DNA from: Piscirickettsiaceae bacterium
Lineage (GTDB): Bacteria > Pseudomonadota > Gammaproteobacteria > Nitrosococcales > Methylophagaceae
NCBI GenBank assembly: GCA_024685975.1
Contig: JAIBDZ010000005.1
Span: 1-64,000 of the forward strand
Length of the DNA stretch: 64,000 bases
Direction of reading: 5' to 3'
The notes under the pieces are model-generated. The model ran no database searches. It was given only the letters and a program-made list of their open reading frames with translations, and was not told the DNA's origin. Shown one piece after another: positions 36,345 to 46,414 of the stretch. A program made the position numbers and the translations under genes. The stretch's first letter is position 1; the number at the start of each line of letters is the position of its first letter.

Positions 36345-37039
36345 GTGATTTGCCTCCATGCCATCGGGGTGGCGGTTTGATCACATAATGTATCAAGTGC
36401 TTGAATGAAGCGGCTGCGCGGTATTTCCGTAGCGCCTAACCTTGCTAAGTGATCAGAGTATACTTGGCAATCAATCAGGGGAATATCCCATTCTATTAAA
36501 CGTTGGCATAGGGCTGCGAAAGCCACTTTAGAACTGTCATTGACTAAGCTGAACATGGATTCACCAAAAAAAACGCGTCCGATAGCAATACCATAGAGCC
36601 CACCTACTAATTGTCCTTCTAACCAACATTCTACACTGTGTGCATGTCCTTGTTGATGCAAAGTTGTATATGATGTCACCATATCATCTTGGATCCAAGT
36701 ATGGAAGCCATCTGAAACGGCATCATTTCGTGGTTGAGCACAGGCCAACATGACATCAGTAAAAGCCTGATCAATAGTAACTGTTAATGGTTGTTTCTTT
36801 AATGTCTTTTTGAGACTCTTGGATATGTGGAGATGTTCAGGATATAACACTAATCGCGGATCAGGACTCCACCATAAAATAGGGTTATCGGCGTTATACC
36901 AAGGGAAAATGCCATGACGATAGGCATTTAGTAAGCGCTCTGGGCTTAAGTCTCCACCGGCAGCCAATAAACCATCTTCAAGCGCATGCTCGACGGGCGG
37001 GAAACTCAAATCATCAGGGGATAGCCAATCGATGGCCAT
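36341..37039 (-). CDS. aat: Leucyl/phenylalanyl-tRNA--protein transferase
   Basis: Aat adds Leu or Phe to N-terminal Lys or Arg, creating an N-degron. The 232-residue protein has FPPVEHALEDGLLAAGGDLSPERLL, the HGIFPWYNADNPILWWSPDPR signature and the VGGLYGIAIGRVFFGESMFS core. It is followed by bpt with a 4-bp overlap, so both N-degron transferases are made together. Confidence 0.95.
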   Translation of the reverse strand: MAIDWLSPDDLSFPPVEHALEDGLLAAGGDLSPERLLNAYRHGIFPWYNADNPILWWSPDPRLVLYPEHLHISKSLKKTLKKQPLTVTIDQAFTDVMLACAQPRNDAVSDGFHTWIQDDMVTSYTTLHQQGHAHSVECWLEGQLVGGLYGIAIGRVFFGESMFSLVNDSSKVAFAALCQRLIEWDIPLIDCQVYSDHLARLGATEIPRSRFIQALDTLCDQTATPMAWRQIT

Positions 37040-37046
37040 AACAGCA

Positions 37047-38234
37047 TTAACTCATTAATTGAGCATTCAGCTCGTGTGACCAATGAATCGCATCAATATA
37101 CACTTGACCCAGGGTATTAATGGACATCGTTGAATCATTTAATGCTGCCCAATTTGCTTGTTCATAATGCAATGTGTCACGTAATGCCTGTCCGACGATA
37201 CCTTCGTGATGTAATAGGGCGTCTTTGAGTTCATTAGAGAAAGGGAGTTTTTCCACTAAATCGACTAAAGGAATATCCATTAAAGCATCTAGTGTTGAAA
37301 ACAATCCAGCTGCAAAAAAGATCTCTGGTTGACCTTTATAATATTTAGCTAATAATTCACACATTCTAGCGCGAACCATTGCGACAACCCGTAACTCAAC
37401 GGGTTTGTCATCAATGCCCGATAAGCCTAATAAACTAGCCCAAGTTTTAATTTTATTTTGTCCCAGCATCACAATGGCTTGGTGTGTACTGCTGACTTCG
37501 CGTGGCAGGCCAAAAAATGCGGAGTTAATAAGGCGTAATAATTTATAACTTAATGCAACATCTTGATTGACGGTATCCGCTAATTCTTCGGGTTCAATAT
37601 CAGGGTTTTGCAGTTTAACCAGCAACTCAGTCAGGGTTTGCAATGACGGAGACATCTTCTTACGTTCGGATATAGCCGGTAAGGTGTAAAAGTCGCCTTG
37701 GCAATAGGTGAGTTTATGAGTTTGGCATGTGGTATAGTCATCTAACGCATTGACGTTGATGGCACAAAGTTGATCGTGCTCTTGATACCATGCCGTGACT
37801 TTCTGGGATAACTCTTCACCTTGATGATGCTGTAAGTCGATTAACAGCAATTCATCACGTTCTGATTCATCATCATTTTCTGCATGGCGAGCAAAGTGAA
37901 AGCGTGTACTATCAAGAGATGGTAAAGCATCATCTTTTTGTAGTACAAAAGTCATCTTCATCGTTGACTCACGACTATTCGATAACGCAATACGCCATGA
38001 CTCAGGAATAGATAGCATGATCTTTCGATGATCACTTACAGCCGATAACATATCGCAGAGCGAATCAATAAAGTCAGGCACGTCAGCGTCATTTGCAAGC
38101 AATTGACCCTGTTCATCTAAAAAACGAAAGTGATGGCGATCGACATCAAGGCCATGTGTTGCAAACATAGGTTGGCGATGAATTAAGCCCGGATATGTTT
38201 TTAACAATTTAAATGGCGTCGCTTCATTTGACAT
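37047..38234 (-). CDS. Degenerate EAL plus HDOD domain protein (YuxH-like)
   Basis: The 395-residue protein has an N-terminal region (about 1-195) that follows the EAL fold only loosely: RQPMFATHGLDVDRHHFRFLD at the start and KLTYCQGDFYTLP near its end, like GYxxCQGYFFxxP. The catalytic E-A-L, N and K residues are missing. The C-terminal HDOD domain (about 200-395) has the conserved LVKLQNPDIEPEELADTVNQDVALSYKLLRLINSAFFG signature, without an intact HD metal pair. Such proteins usually act as protein-protein regulators and not as phosphodiesterases. The nearby recR and aat are not obvious partners. I prefer the ATG at 38234 over the GTG at 38240. Confidence 0.8.
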   Translation of the reverse strand: MSNEATPFKLLKTYPGLIHRQPMFATHGLDVDRHHFRFLDEQGQLLANDADVPDFIDSLCDMLSAVSDHRKIMLSIPESWRIALSNSRESTMKMTFVLQKDDALPSLDSTRFHFARHAENDDESERDELLLIDLQHHQGEELSQKVTAWYQEHDQLCAINVNALDDYTTCQTHKLTYCQGDFYTLPAISERKKMSPSLQTLTELLVKLQNPDIEPEELADTVNQDVALSYKLLRLINSAFFGLPREVSSTHQAIVMLGQNKIKTWASLLGLSGIDDKPVELRVVAMVRARMCELLAKYYKGQPEIFFAAGLFSTLDALMDIPLVDLVEKLPFSNELKDALLHHEGIVGQALRDTLHYEQANWAALNDSTMSINTLGQVYIDAIHWSHELNAQLMS

Positions 38235-38273
38235 AGTCACTGCTCTTATATAGTTGTCATCAGATTGACGTGA

Positions 38274-38873
38274 TTAAACAGATTCACGTCCTGAAAAGGC
38301 ACGAGATAGTGTACCACTATCAATATATTCCAGCTCACCGCCTAAAGGGATACCATGGGCAAGGCGGGTAATATGAATACCATATTCTTTGGCTAATTGG
38401 CCAATATAATGCGCAGTAGCTTCACCTTCAACCGTCGGGTTAGTGGCCAGAATTACTTCTTGGATGGTATTACTTGCAAATAAATCAGTTAATTGAGGAA
38501 TCCCTAAAGCTTCTGGTCCAATGCCATCAAGGGGGGATAAGTGACCCGATAAAACAAAATAACGCCCTTGGTAATGGGTCGCTTGTTCTATCGCTAAAAT
38601 ATCACTGGGCATCTCTACAATGCATAACTGATCCTGGCGTCGTGATGAGTCAGCACAACGAGGACAGATAGGGGTTTCACTTAAAATACGACATTGTTCG
38701 CAATGTTGAATATGGGATAAGGCATTTTTCAATGCATCAGCCAAGACATTCGCGCCGTCGCGATTGCGTTCCAATAAATGAAATGTCATGCGCTGGGCAG
38801 ATTTAGGCCCAACACCAGGCAAACAGCGTAGTGCATCAATCAGCTGGTCGATACGAGGGCCTAAACTAGCCAT
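38274..38873 (-). CDS. recR: Recombination protein RecR
   Basis: RecR works with RecO and RecF to load RecA at gaps. The 199-residue protein has the helix-hairpin-helix ([15 protein letters not shown], 16-30), the Cys4 zinc finger ([16 protein letters not shown], about 57-72) and the TOPRIM domain ([29 protein letters not shown]). It follows ybaB by 25 bp in the dnaX-ybaB-recR order. Confidence 0.97.
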   Translation of the reverse strand: MASLGPRIDQLIDALRCLPGVGPKSAQRMTFHLLERNRDGANVLADALKNALSHIQHCEQCRILSETPICPRCADSSRRQDQLCIVEMPSDILAIEQATHYQGRYFVLSGHLSPLDGIGPEALGIPQLTDLFASNTIQEVILATNPTVEGEATAHYIGQLAKEYGIHITRLAHGIPLGGELEYIDSGTLSRAFSGRESV

Positions 38874-38898
38874 AAATAATGAACGTTAATTGCTGGGA

Positions 38899-39207
38899 TT
38901 AAAAAGGCAATTTCATGCCAGGAGGCAACATACCAGCCATATTATCTTGGCTGACTTTTTCAACTTGGCGAACAGCATCATTGACTGCGGCTGCGATCAA
39001 ATCTTCGAGCATCTCTTTATCATCTTCGAATAAAGCATCTTCGATATTCACCCGTTTCACATCATGTTTACCTGACATAATGACTTTGACCATGCCGCCA
39101 CCAGCTTGCCCCGTGACTTCAAGGTTGGCCAATTCTTTCTGGGCTTTTTCCATATTGGCCTGCATTTGCTGAGCCTGCTTCATTAAATTACCCATGCCAC
39201 CTTTCAT
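38899..39207 (-). CDS. ybaB: Nucleoid-associated protein YbaB/EbfC family
   Basis: The 102-residue protein begins [23 protein letters not shown] and matches YbaB, a small dimeric DNA-binding protein that is always between dnaX and recR. The [23 protein letters not shown] core strands are clear. It starts 11 bp after dnaX. Confidence 0.96.
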   Translation of the reverse strand: MKGGMGNLMKQAQQMQANMEKAQKELANLEVTGQAGGGMVKVIMSGKHDVKRVNIEDALFEDDKEMLEDLIAAAVNDAVRQVEKVSQDNMAGMLPPGMKLPF

Positions 39208-39218
39208 ATTGTTTCCCT

Positions 39219-40901
39219 CTACTTAACTGGTTTAATTGTATTATCTATTACACGTGCATCAAATGCATTCTTTAATGCTTCAACAGCGGGATCATTTGCT
39301 ATAGCTTGTTTTGCTTGCTCTTGATCAATGACGGCTTGTTCAGCGCGTTCAGTTGCTAACGTGGCCGATTCACCAGCAGCATTTTCTTGAAATTGCAGTT
39401 TAACGTCTTGATTTAAATGTTTGCTTAAGACCGCGGTTAATCTTTCAATTGGTTTTGGGCTAGCCAAATGGGCTAACTCTGGGCTGATACTAAGCGTTAT
39501 TTTACCTTGTTCAAACTGTACAAAGGCACTGTTATCAGCCAGTTGGCGCGCTAGCGCTGTCAATTTTAAACCATTAATAGTATCTAGCCAATTGTCATGC
39601 GTTAGGGTTGACCCCAGTTCTTGAGGTGGCTCTATTGGTTTAGGAGAGTCTGTTTGAACGGTATCAGTCGTTTTAGTTGGATTGACTATGGGTGCTGATA
39701 CGGGTTCTGGGGCTGATGTGGTAGGCGCTTTTTTCGCAGACGACGTTGTTGAAGTGACATTGTCTGGTTTGGATGGTGATGCTGCCGCTAAGGGGGCATC
39801 AATCGCCGTAACATCAACAGGAGCTAGCTGGAAACTCAGCATTCTTAACAATGTCATTTCAAACCCGCTGCGAGGATCCGCTGCATAAGGTAAATCGCGT
39901 TTGCCATGTAAAGCAATTTGATAAAACAATTGGGTCATATCTGGTGACAATTGCTGGGCGAAATGCGTCAGTAATGGACTATCAGTTTCCGTTAAGAGTA
40001 ATTCTGGCACCATTTGTACTGTAGCAATACGTTGTAATAACAACATAAGATCATCTAATAATGCGACAAAATCACGTCCTTGTTCAGCAAAGCGGGATGA
40101 CTGGGCGAGAATATCTGCCGTATTGTGTTCGATCAAAGCTGTAACAAGATCGTCTAATTGTTGTTGTGATACGGTGCCAAGCATACCGGTAATATCGGCG
40201 TAGCTAACATGGCCTGCACCATGAGAAATCGCTTGATCTAACAAACTCAAGGCATCTCGCATACTGCCATCTGCAGCTTTAGCGATAGCCAAAATAGCAT
40301 CTTCTTCGTACGCAATATTATCGGTTTGCAGAATATGGCAAAGATGACCGCTGATTTGCGAGATATCTAGGCGTCGTAAGTTAAACTGTAGACAGCGCGA
40401 TAAAATAGTGACGGGCAGTTTTTGTGGATCAGTCGTTGCGAATAAAAACTTGACGTGTGGTGGTGGCTCTTCCAACGTTTTTAATAAAGCATTAAAACTG
40501 CTGGTGGACAACATATGCACTTCATCGATGAGGTAGACTTTGTAGCGACCACGGCTAGGTGCATATTGCACATTATCGAGTAATTCGCGGGTGTCATCGA
40601 CTTTGGTTCGGGATGCGGCATCGACTTCGATGAGATCAACAAAACGCCCTGCATCTACTTCTAGGCAACTTTGGCACTTTCCACAAGGAGTTGAACTAAC
40701 ACCTTGTTCACAGTTGAGGGATTTAGCAAAGATACGGGCTAAAGTCGTTTTACCGACACCACGTGTACCTGAAAATAAAAAAGCGTGGTGGAGACGGTCT
40801 TGATCGAGGCCATTGATAAGTGCTTTTAGGACATGCTCTTGCCCTACGACATCAGCAAAACAGTTAGGCCGCCATTTTCGGGCGAGAACCAAATAACTCA
40901 T
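39219..40901 (-). CDS. dnaX: DNA polymerase III subunits gamma and tau
   Basis: The 560-residue product is the tau clamp-loader subunit. Domains are an AAA+ ATPase with the Walker [16 protein letters not shown] (44-58), a zinc module ([16 protein letters not shown]), DEVHMLS (Walker B) and SRC. Then come domain III and a Pro/Thr/Ala-rich linker (about 368-430), then a C-terminal part that would bind polymerase and DnaB. Codons 390-391 are AAA AAA in the linker, a possible slippery site for the short gamma form (listed separately). It heads dnaX-ybaB-recR. Confidence 0.96.
   Translation of the reverse strand: MSYLVLARKWRPNCFADVVGQEHVLKALINGLDQDRLHHAFLFSGTRGVGKTTLARIFAKSLNCEQGVSSTPCGKCQSCLEVDAGRFVDLIEVDAASRTKVDDTRELLDNVQYAPSRGRYKVYLIDEVHMLSTSSFNALLKTLEEPPPHVKFLFATTDPQKLPVTILSRCLQFNLRRLDISQISGHLCHILQTDNIAYEEDAILAIAKAADGSMRDALSLLDQAISHGAGHVSYADITGMLGTVSQQQLDDLVTALIEHNTADILAQSSRFAEQGRDFVALLDDLMLLLQRIATVQMVPELLLTETDSPLLTHFAQQLSPDMTQLFYQIALHGKRDLPYAADPRSGFEMTLLRMLSFQLAPVDVTAIDAPLAAASPSKPDNVTSTTSSAKKAPTTSAPEPVSAPIVNPTKTTDTVQTDSPKPIEPPQELGSTLTHDNWLDTINGLKLTALARQLADNSAFVQFEQGKITLSISPELAHLASPKPIERLTAVLSKHLNQDVKLQFQENAAGESATLATERAEQAVIDQEQAKQAIANDPAVEALKNAFDARVIDNTIKPVK
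39729..39734 (-). other. Possible slippage site in dnaX
   Basis: In the minus-strand message GCG AAA AAA GCG, six As at codons 390-391 could allow ribosomal or transcriptional slippage. A -1 shift would add 18 codons and stop, making a protein of about 409 residues, close to gamma in other bacteria. The context is G-AAA-AAA, not the optimal A-AAA-AAG, and no downstream stem was analysed. Confidence 0.3.
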
Positions 40902-40934
40902 AAATTATAGTCGATATAACGCGTATCAAAAGTA

Positions 40935-41051
40935 GGGTGGCGACCCGTGCCAGCCTGATCTCGGCGCCCGAGTCCGAAGGTTCCGCTGCTCCCTTCCGGG
41001 CCTGACGGGATGACCAACATATCGTCGCGAGGAAACCAACACAGGCCACCA
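40935..41051 (-). ncRNA. ffs: Signal recognition particle 4.5S RNA
   Basis: The minus-strand RNA has complementary ends (GGUGGC at the 5' end with GCCACC at the 3' end). Its apical Ffh-binding region is GUCAGGCCCGGAAGGGAGCAGC, matching the bacterial SRP core with GGAA tetraloop and symmetric loop. The length of about 117 nt fits the small type. It lies between dnaX and tRNA-Ser. Confidence 0.92.
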
Positions 41052-41120
41052 TAGCAACGCTATATCTTAGTGGTTTTTTCTCTTTTTGGCTATTTATTAT
41101 TGCAGTTTATTTGTTTATTT

Positions 41121-41210
41121 TGGCGGAGAGCGAGGGATTCGAACCCTCGATAGGGATTAACCTATACACACTTTCCAGGCGTGCGCCTTCGACCACTCGG
41201 CCAGCTCTCC
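41121..41210 (-). tRNA. serT: tRNA-Ser (anticodon GGA)
   Basis: The minus-strand RNA of 90 nt starts GGAGAGCTGGCCGAGTGG. Its anticodon loop is CUGGAAA (anticodon GGA, codons UCC/UCU), with a long variable arm, T arm GGGTTCGAATCCC and encoded CCA (revcomp of 41121-41123). The discriminator is G. These are the features of a class II serine tRNA. The gene symbol is assumed from the anticodon set. Confidence 0.93.
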
Positions 41211-41242
41211 TAATTCTTTGATAAAGATGTTAATAAAGATCG

Positions 41243-42232
41243 TTATTGTTTAAGCGTTTCGCTATCATCTTCTGTTTCTGTTTCTGTTTCTGTTTCTGTT
41301 TCTGTTTCTGTTTCTGTTTCTGTTTCTGTTTCTGTTTCTGTTTCTGTTTCTGTTTCTGTTTCTGTTTCTACTTTCGTTTCTGCCTCTGTTAGCTGCGGCG
41401 TTGTGTCAATAGCGTCATCTTTGCCATCTTCTGCTTGCGATGTTTCTTTTTCTTGATCATCGCTATTATTATGGCGGCGAGCTTGTTTGTCGCTTTGACG
41501 AGCGTAATAAGCTAAGCCTTTTAAAACGATATCAGGATAGTGAGCCACTTTGCTAGTGAGCATCGGCATGATGGTTTCAGCATCACCACCAGTGACAATA
41601 AATCGAATGCGATTGTTAAATTGTTCTTTTAGATCCGATATTAAGCGCTCAATAGCAGCGGAAACGGTGTACATCGTTCCAGCTTGAATTGCACTTTGAG
41701 TATTGATCGCTAAGGTTTTAAATTCTGACTCGGCAATAGTGTCATTAAGGTCACTGGTACCATTTAACAAGGAGTCACGCATTAAGCTTAAGCCGGGTAA
41801 AATCATGCCACCTTGGTGTTGGCCATACTTGGTGACAATATCAACAGTGATGGCGGTACCACAATCAATAACACAAGTGGCTAAGCGTGCATGTTGTCTA
41901 GCGGCAATGAGAGCGAGCCAGCGATCAACGCCTAATACTTCTGCGTCTGAGTATGCATTGGTTACACCAAAACGTCTTTTTTCACTTTGAATAAAAGTGG
42001 GGGTGACTTGCCATTTTTTCTCAACCCATTCGATCAATTGGGTGGCAATTTTGTCGCCAGCAACATTTGAGACAAAAACGGCTGTGATGTCTTTAACGGA
42101 TTTGAATTGGTTCGTTAAGGAGGCTTTGATGCCGGTTTTGCTACGAGTGAAACTGGTGCTTTCACCCATTCTGCCTGATTCTAAAAAAGCGTATTTAACG
42201 CTGGTATTGCCAATATCAATTAATAATTTCAT
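41243..42232 (-). CDS. coaX: Type III pantothenate kinase with repetitive acidic tail
   Basis: CoaX phosphorylates pantothenate, the first step to coenzyme A. The catalytic part is residues 1-250, with DIGNTSVKYAF (phosphate loop), GVDRWLALIAAR, CVIDCGTAITVDIV and FIVTGGDAETIM. After residue about 255 comes an unusual hydrophilic extension (DDQEKETSQAEDGKDD), then about 17 Glu-Thr dipeptides encoded by the hexamer repeat, ending DDSETLKQ. Normal family members end near 250. The tail is in frame with no stop, so the gene looks functional. It overlaps birA by ATGA, the usual birA-coaX pairing. Confidence 0.9.
   Translation of the reverse strand: MKLLIDIGNTSVKYAFLESGRMGESTSFTRSKTGIKASLTNQFKSVKDITAVFVSNVAGDKIATQLIEWVEKKWQVTPTFIQSEKRRFGVTNAYSDAEVLGVDRWLALIAARQHARLATCVIDCGTAITVDIVTKYGQHQGGMILPGLSLMRDSLLNGTSDLNDTIAESEFKTLAINTQSAIQAGTMYTVSAAIERLISDLKEQFNNRIRFIVTGGDAETIMPMLTSKVAHYPDIVLKGLAYYARQSDKQARRHNNSDDQEKETSQAEDGKDDAIDTTPQLTEAETKVETETETETETETETETETETETETETETETETEDDSETLKQ
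41275..41364 (-). repeat. Hexanucleotide tandem repeat in coaX (15 perfect copies)
   Basis: Fifteen uninterrupted copies of TTTCTG (plus strand; GAAACA = Glu-Thr on the coding strand) run for 90 bp, with imperfect copies at each end. Because the unit is six bases, copy-number changes keep the frame and only change tail length. Confidence 0.97.
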
Positions 42233-43032
42233 GAGGCAAACCGAATCGTAGTGTGACTGCTTGATAAGGTATGAAGTTGTTGATCAACTTCATACTGTAA
42301 TGCCCCACTGGCATCAATACCGCGAGCAATTGCAGTTTGTTTATTTGCCCCATCAATTAAATGAATGGGTTGATCTAGCAATGCGTCATATTGAGGCCAT
42401 AATGGCAAAAAGTCTTGCAAGCCGCGAGCTTGGAAAAGTATTAGAGTATCAATCATATTTTGAATAATGTGTCCTGCCAGCATGTCTCTACAGGGTACCT
42501 TGGTACAAAGCTGTTCTAGGCTGGTCGTCGGTTGTAGTATTTTATTTTGTGTGGCGATTGGAAGCTTAAAATTAAGGCCAATCCCAATAACGGTGTAATG
42601 TTGACTACCGTATCTCGATTCTACAAGAATTCCAGCAAGTTTATGTCTTTGATGTAAAACATCATTAGGCCATTTAAGTTGTAAGTCATTGATATTGTGA
42701 TTTTTTAGGGTGTTTATCAATCCTATTCCAATGGCTATACTTAAGCCATTTTGCAGCATATTTGCGGGAAATGGCCAAAATAATGATAAATACAGGCTGC
42801 CCGATGGAGGGGATTGCCAGACATCACCTTGCCTGCCACGACCGGCAGTTTGTTGTTCTGCTAAACAGACTGCAGGACTTCGAAGGCCAGATTCATAACG
42901 CCGCCATAAGGCATCATTAGTCGAATCTATCGTGGTATGCGTCAATATATCGTGTAGCCGATGATTTGCTTCTTGAGATAATGCTGCACGAATAGCGTGA
43001 GATGAGAGTGAAGGCGTTAGAGTATCAGTCAA
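42229..43032 (-). CDS. birA: Biotin--[acetyl-CoA-carboxylase] ligase, no repressor domain
   Basis: The 267-residue protein has the biotinyl-AMP ligase core: IDSTNDALWRR, AEQQTAGRGRQGDVWQSP (the GRGRxG loop), KWPNDVLHQRHKLAGILVES (lysine of the active site) and the C-terminal SH3-like domain. The helix-turn-helix of E. coli BirA is absent, so it does not repress biotin genes directly. The only in-frame start is a TTG at 43032 without a clear ribosome binding site, so the exact start is uncertain. It pairs with coaX. Confidence 0.9.
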   Translation of the reverse strand: MTDTLTPSLSSHAIRAALSQEANHRLHDILTHTTIDSTNDALWRRYESGLRSPAVCLAEQQTAGRGRQGDVWQSPPSGSLYLSLFWPFPANMLQNGLSIAIGIGLINTLKNHNINDLQLKWPNDVLHQRHKLAGILVESRYGSQHYTVIGIGLNFKLPIATQNKILQPTTSLEQLCTKVPCRDMLAGHIIQNMIDTLILFQARGLQDFLPLWPQYDALLDQPIHLIDGANKQTAIARGIDASGALQYEVDQQLHTLSSSHTTIRFAS

Positions 43033-43044
43033 AGGAGTAGGTCG

Positions 43045-43647
43045 TTAAGCAATTAGGTCGAGTACGGTTGAGTTTGTATCATCTGTTAGGGGCGTTGAAA
43101 GGGCTTCTTTATATTGGTCTGTAGGGCGTGTTTTATCGTTATTATAACTATTTGATGCGCTTTCATCCTGTTGTTGACTGATCTCGGCCCTAGCTTGAAT
43201 CGCTAATTGGGCGGCTTGGGCTGCAACTTGTCTGTCTTGTGTCGATGGTTGAGCTGGCGCTAGAGCTGCGGAGCGAATGCGTTCTGCTTTTTGTAAAGTA
43301 GCTTCAGGGTCGCCTTCAACAGCAGAGGTATCAATATTGACTTCACCGCCTACGGCATATTGCACACCATCAGGACCACGTTGATAAGTATAATTTGCAC
43401 CGCCAATCGCGAGGCTTCCTGCGGCAGCAAGGTGTGCCGCTTCGTGTGCTTTTACTTCGCGATCGCGTGCTTTGAGTTCTTGAATTTCTTTTAATTCTTG
43501 TTCAGTAAAGGCTTGGTCTGAAGAAGATGTTGGTTGGGTTTCAGCTGTCGCTGAAAGGGGAGCTTTTTTGTCTGTCGTTGTTTGCGCTGTACTAATGACT
43601 TGTTGTGAAAAATGACTAGTCGTGACAGGGCTAACAACGAGGTTCAT
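43045..43647 (-). CDS. SprA-family protein with HEAAH motif
   Basis: The 200-residue protein matches the SprA-related family: ELKARDREVKAHEAAHLAAAGSLAIGGANYTYQRGPDGVQYAVGGEVNID, with the HEAAH zinc motif. A helix follows (PEATLQKAERIRSAALAPAQPS), then a Gln/Ala-rich tail. It has been called a putative metalloprotease and is frequently found beside a short flagellar-rod-like protein, as here (4 bp away). Export or secretion by the flagellar route is possible but not established. Confidence 0.7.
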   Translation of the reverse strand: MNLVVSPVTTSHFSQQVISTAQTTTDKKAPLSATAETQPTSSSDQAFTEQELKEIQELKARDREVKAHEAAHLAAAGSLAIGGANYTYQRGPDGVQYAVGGEVNIDTSAVEGDPEATLQKAERIRSAALAPAQPSTQDRQVAAQAAQLAIQARAEISQQQDESASNSYNNDKTRPTDQYKEALSTPLTDDTNSTVLDLIA

Positions 43648-43651
43648 TTTA

Positions 43652-43882
43652 TTAGGCGGTGATATCTAATAATGTGCCGATAGTGTCATGGCTAGTTTTG
43701 ATGACTTTAGCTGCAGCTTCGATTTGTTGTTCAGCAGCAAGATTACTAACGAGTGCAGAAGTTAGATTAACATCAGAGCCAGGTTGATTTAAGCTCGCAA
43801 TATCATTCGCGTTTTTATTGAGCTGTTGCATACCTGATTGCACAGCAGCAAGACCAGATTGAAAAGCAGGGATAGTACTCAT
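43652..43882 (-). CDS. Short flagellar-rod-like protein
   Basis: The 76-residue product (from MSTIPAFQSG at 43882) looks like the N-terminal helix of flagellar rod/hook proteins: SGLAAVQSGMQQLNKNANDIASLNQ, then a short linker and a C-terminal helix (AEQQIEAAAKVIKTSHDTIGTLLDI) resembling rod-protein C-terminal ends. It lacks the central domain. The start is supported by GAGGAG 7 bases before the ATG. It is probably exported by a flagellar-type system. Confidence 0.65.
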   Translation of the reverse strand: MSTIPAFQSGLAAVQSGMQQLNKNANDIASLNQPGSDVNLTSALVSNLAAEQQIEAAAKVIKTSHDTIGTLLDITA

Positions 43883-43933
43883 GATGATTCTCCTCATCTT
43901 AAAGTCGGGTATGACAGGTATATCAAAAACAGA

Positions 43934-44289
43934 CTATTTATTGTGTGACGTAACCGAAACTTTAGGCCCAAAGCGAACAAATAATAGCGAACTTATAAAA
44001 CATACACTACTTAATAATATCGTGAGAAAAGGGTAAAAATCAAAACTGTGAGCACTATAAAGTTCGCCAATACCATGACTAAAATAAGCGAGCATGAGAA
44101 AACTATTCCACACATAGGTTCGTGGCTTACGATGTAATAAACCGCGTAAAGGGATTAATAGCGGTAAAAGCGCCACCATTAAAAGGCTAGCAGTAGGGAA
44201 TGTTGAACTATGAGGGGCGATAATAATCCAACTGCTTAAACAAACCATTAATCCCAAAAAGCTAGCGAGTGTTAAGTAATAAAAAGCCA

Positions 44290-44290
<1 letters not shown>
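43934..44290 (-). CDS. DUF2069 family inner-membrane protein
   Basis: The 118-residue product has four hydrophobic segments with the family pattern (SFLMLAYFSHGIGELYS is typical of DUF2069). Start choice: a GTG at 44290 overlaps the wrbA stop by one base (TAGTG), giving tight coupling. A TTG at 44344 would add 18 residues overlapping wrbA by 55 bp and lacks support. The role is unknown. It sits next to wrbA in many gammaproteobacteria. Confidence 0.75.
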
Positions 44291-45227
<937 letters not shown>

Positions 45228-45228
45228 A

Positions 45229-46401
45229 CTAATGCTCTAAAACAGGTTCGAATGAAGAAAAGTGTAAATTATTAAGGCGAATGCTACCCCAATGTTGGCA
45301 GCTAGGGCAGTGCCAATGCATGGTTTTTCCAGCAAACCCACAATGTTTGCAAACATAGTGGCGGCCTTGCTGAATCATATGTTGTGTCATATTGCTCACT
45401 AAAGCGGACAATGATTCTGCATCCATTTGCCCCAAGCTGAGCAAATGATCTAAGCCTTCGATAGAAGGGTGTTGCATCAGGTGTTGCTGTAAATAAGCTT
45501 GAGCAGCTTCAGTACCCGACTCCATTTCAATGACACGGACTAACATCAATTGAACACTGAACAGTGTTGGGTGACGGTTAATTGAGGCTTCTAGCCATAT
45601 TTTAAAAGAAGCCAATTGATGGAGAGCATGATGGCAAGTATAGAGTAAAGGTAGCGCTTCCGGTAATAGGCTTGGATCTTGCGACTCGACTCTATCTAAC
45701 GATTTTAATGCCTTCTGATAATGTTTCGATTGGATATGCACGTCGGCTTCTAATAAGCTTGCGCGCACACAAGATTTATCGTATTGCACTGCTTGTTTTA
45801 ATAATGCCAAGGAGGTGGAAAAATCTTGTTGCGTTAATGATTCTTCGGCCAACTCACAATACATTTGAGCAATTTCAGCACCTATTTTTGTATCGTGATT
45901 TTGCAGCTTTTTTGCCATATCGATGGCTTTTTTCCATTGTTTTTGTAGCTGATATAAGTTTAATAAGTGACGATAGGTTGCAATAGGCGGTTGGGGCGAA
46001 CTTAATAATTCGGTAAATAATTGTTCAGCCCGATCTAATACGCCAGCACTCATGTAATCTAAACCCAATTCAATTAAAGCATGATCGCGTTGCACCGATG
46101 TTAGCGTTGGGCGAGCAATGAGGTTTTGGTGCAAACGGATAGCGCGCTCGGTTTCACCTCGGCGGCGAAATAAGTTAGCGAGCGCAAAATGGGTTTCAAC
46201 GGTTTCACTGTTGACTTCTAATAACCCAATAAAAACATCAATGGCTTTATCCGGTTGTTCATTGAGTAAGTAATTTAGCCCTTTAAAATAGTCAGGGTTA
46301 AAAGCCTGTTGGGATTGCTGATAGCGCTTTTTATAATGGCTACGAGCTGATAACCAACCTGACAAGGCGGCGATAGGCAATAATAAAAAAAGCCATTCCA
46401 T
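45229..46401 (-). CDS. lapB: Lipopolysaccharide assembly protein LapB
   Basis: LapB (YciM) controls LpxC degradation with FtsH and thereby LPS level. The 390-residue protein has a membrane anchor at 1-19, a series of TPR repeats (about 35-330) and a C-terminal rubredoxin-like zinc site (VCKHCGFAGKTMHWHCPSCQHWGS), all needed for function. The paired lapA lies 13 bp upstream, as in E. coli. Confidence 0.95.
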   Translation of the reverse strand: MEWLFLLLPIAALSGWLSARSHYKKRYQQSQQAFNPDYFKGLNYLLNEQPDKAIDVFIGLLEVNSETVETHFALANLFRRRGETERAIRLHQNLIARPTLTSVQRDHALIELGLDYMSAGVLDRAEQLFTELLSSPQPPIATYRHLLNLYQLQKQWKKAIDMAKKLQNHDTKIGAEIAQMYCELAEESLTQQDFSTSLALLKQAVQYDKSCVRASLLEADVHIQSKHYQKALKSLDRVESQDPSLLPEALPLLYTCHHALHQLASFKIWLEASINRHPTLFSVQLMLVRVIEMESGTEAAQAYLQQHLMQHPSIEGLDHLLSLGQMDAESLSALVSNMTQHMIQQGRHYVCKHCGFAGKTMHWHCPSCQHWGSIRLNNLHFSSFEPVLEH

Positions 46402-46414
46402 ACTAAGTTAGTGA

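Noticed and set aside
41275-41364. Tandem repeat read as a CRISPR-like array
   Set aside because: Units are 6 bp and contiguous, with no spacers, and lie inside coaX. It is a coding microsatellite.
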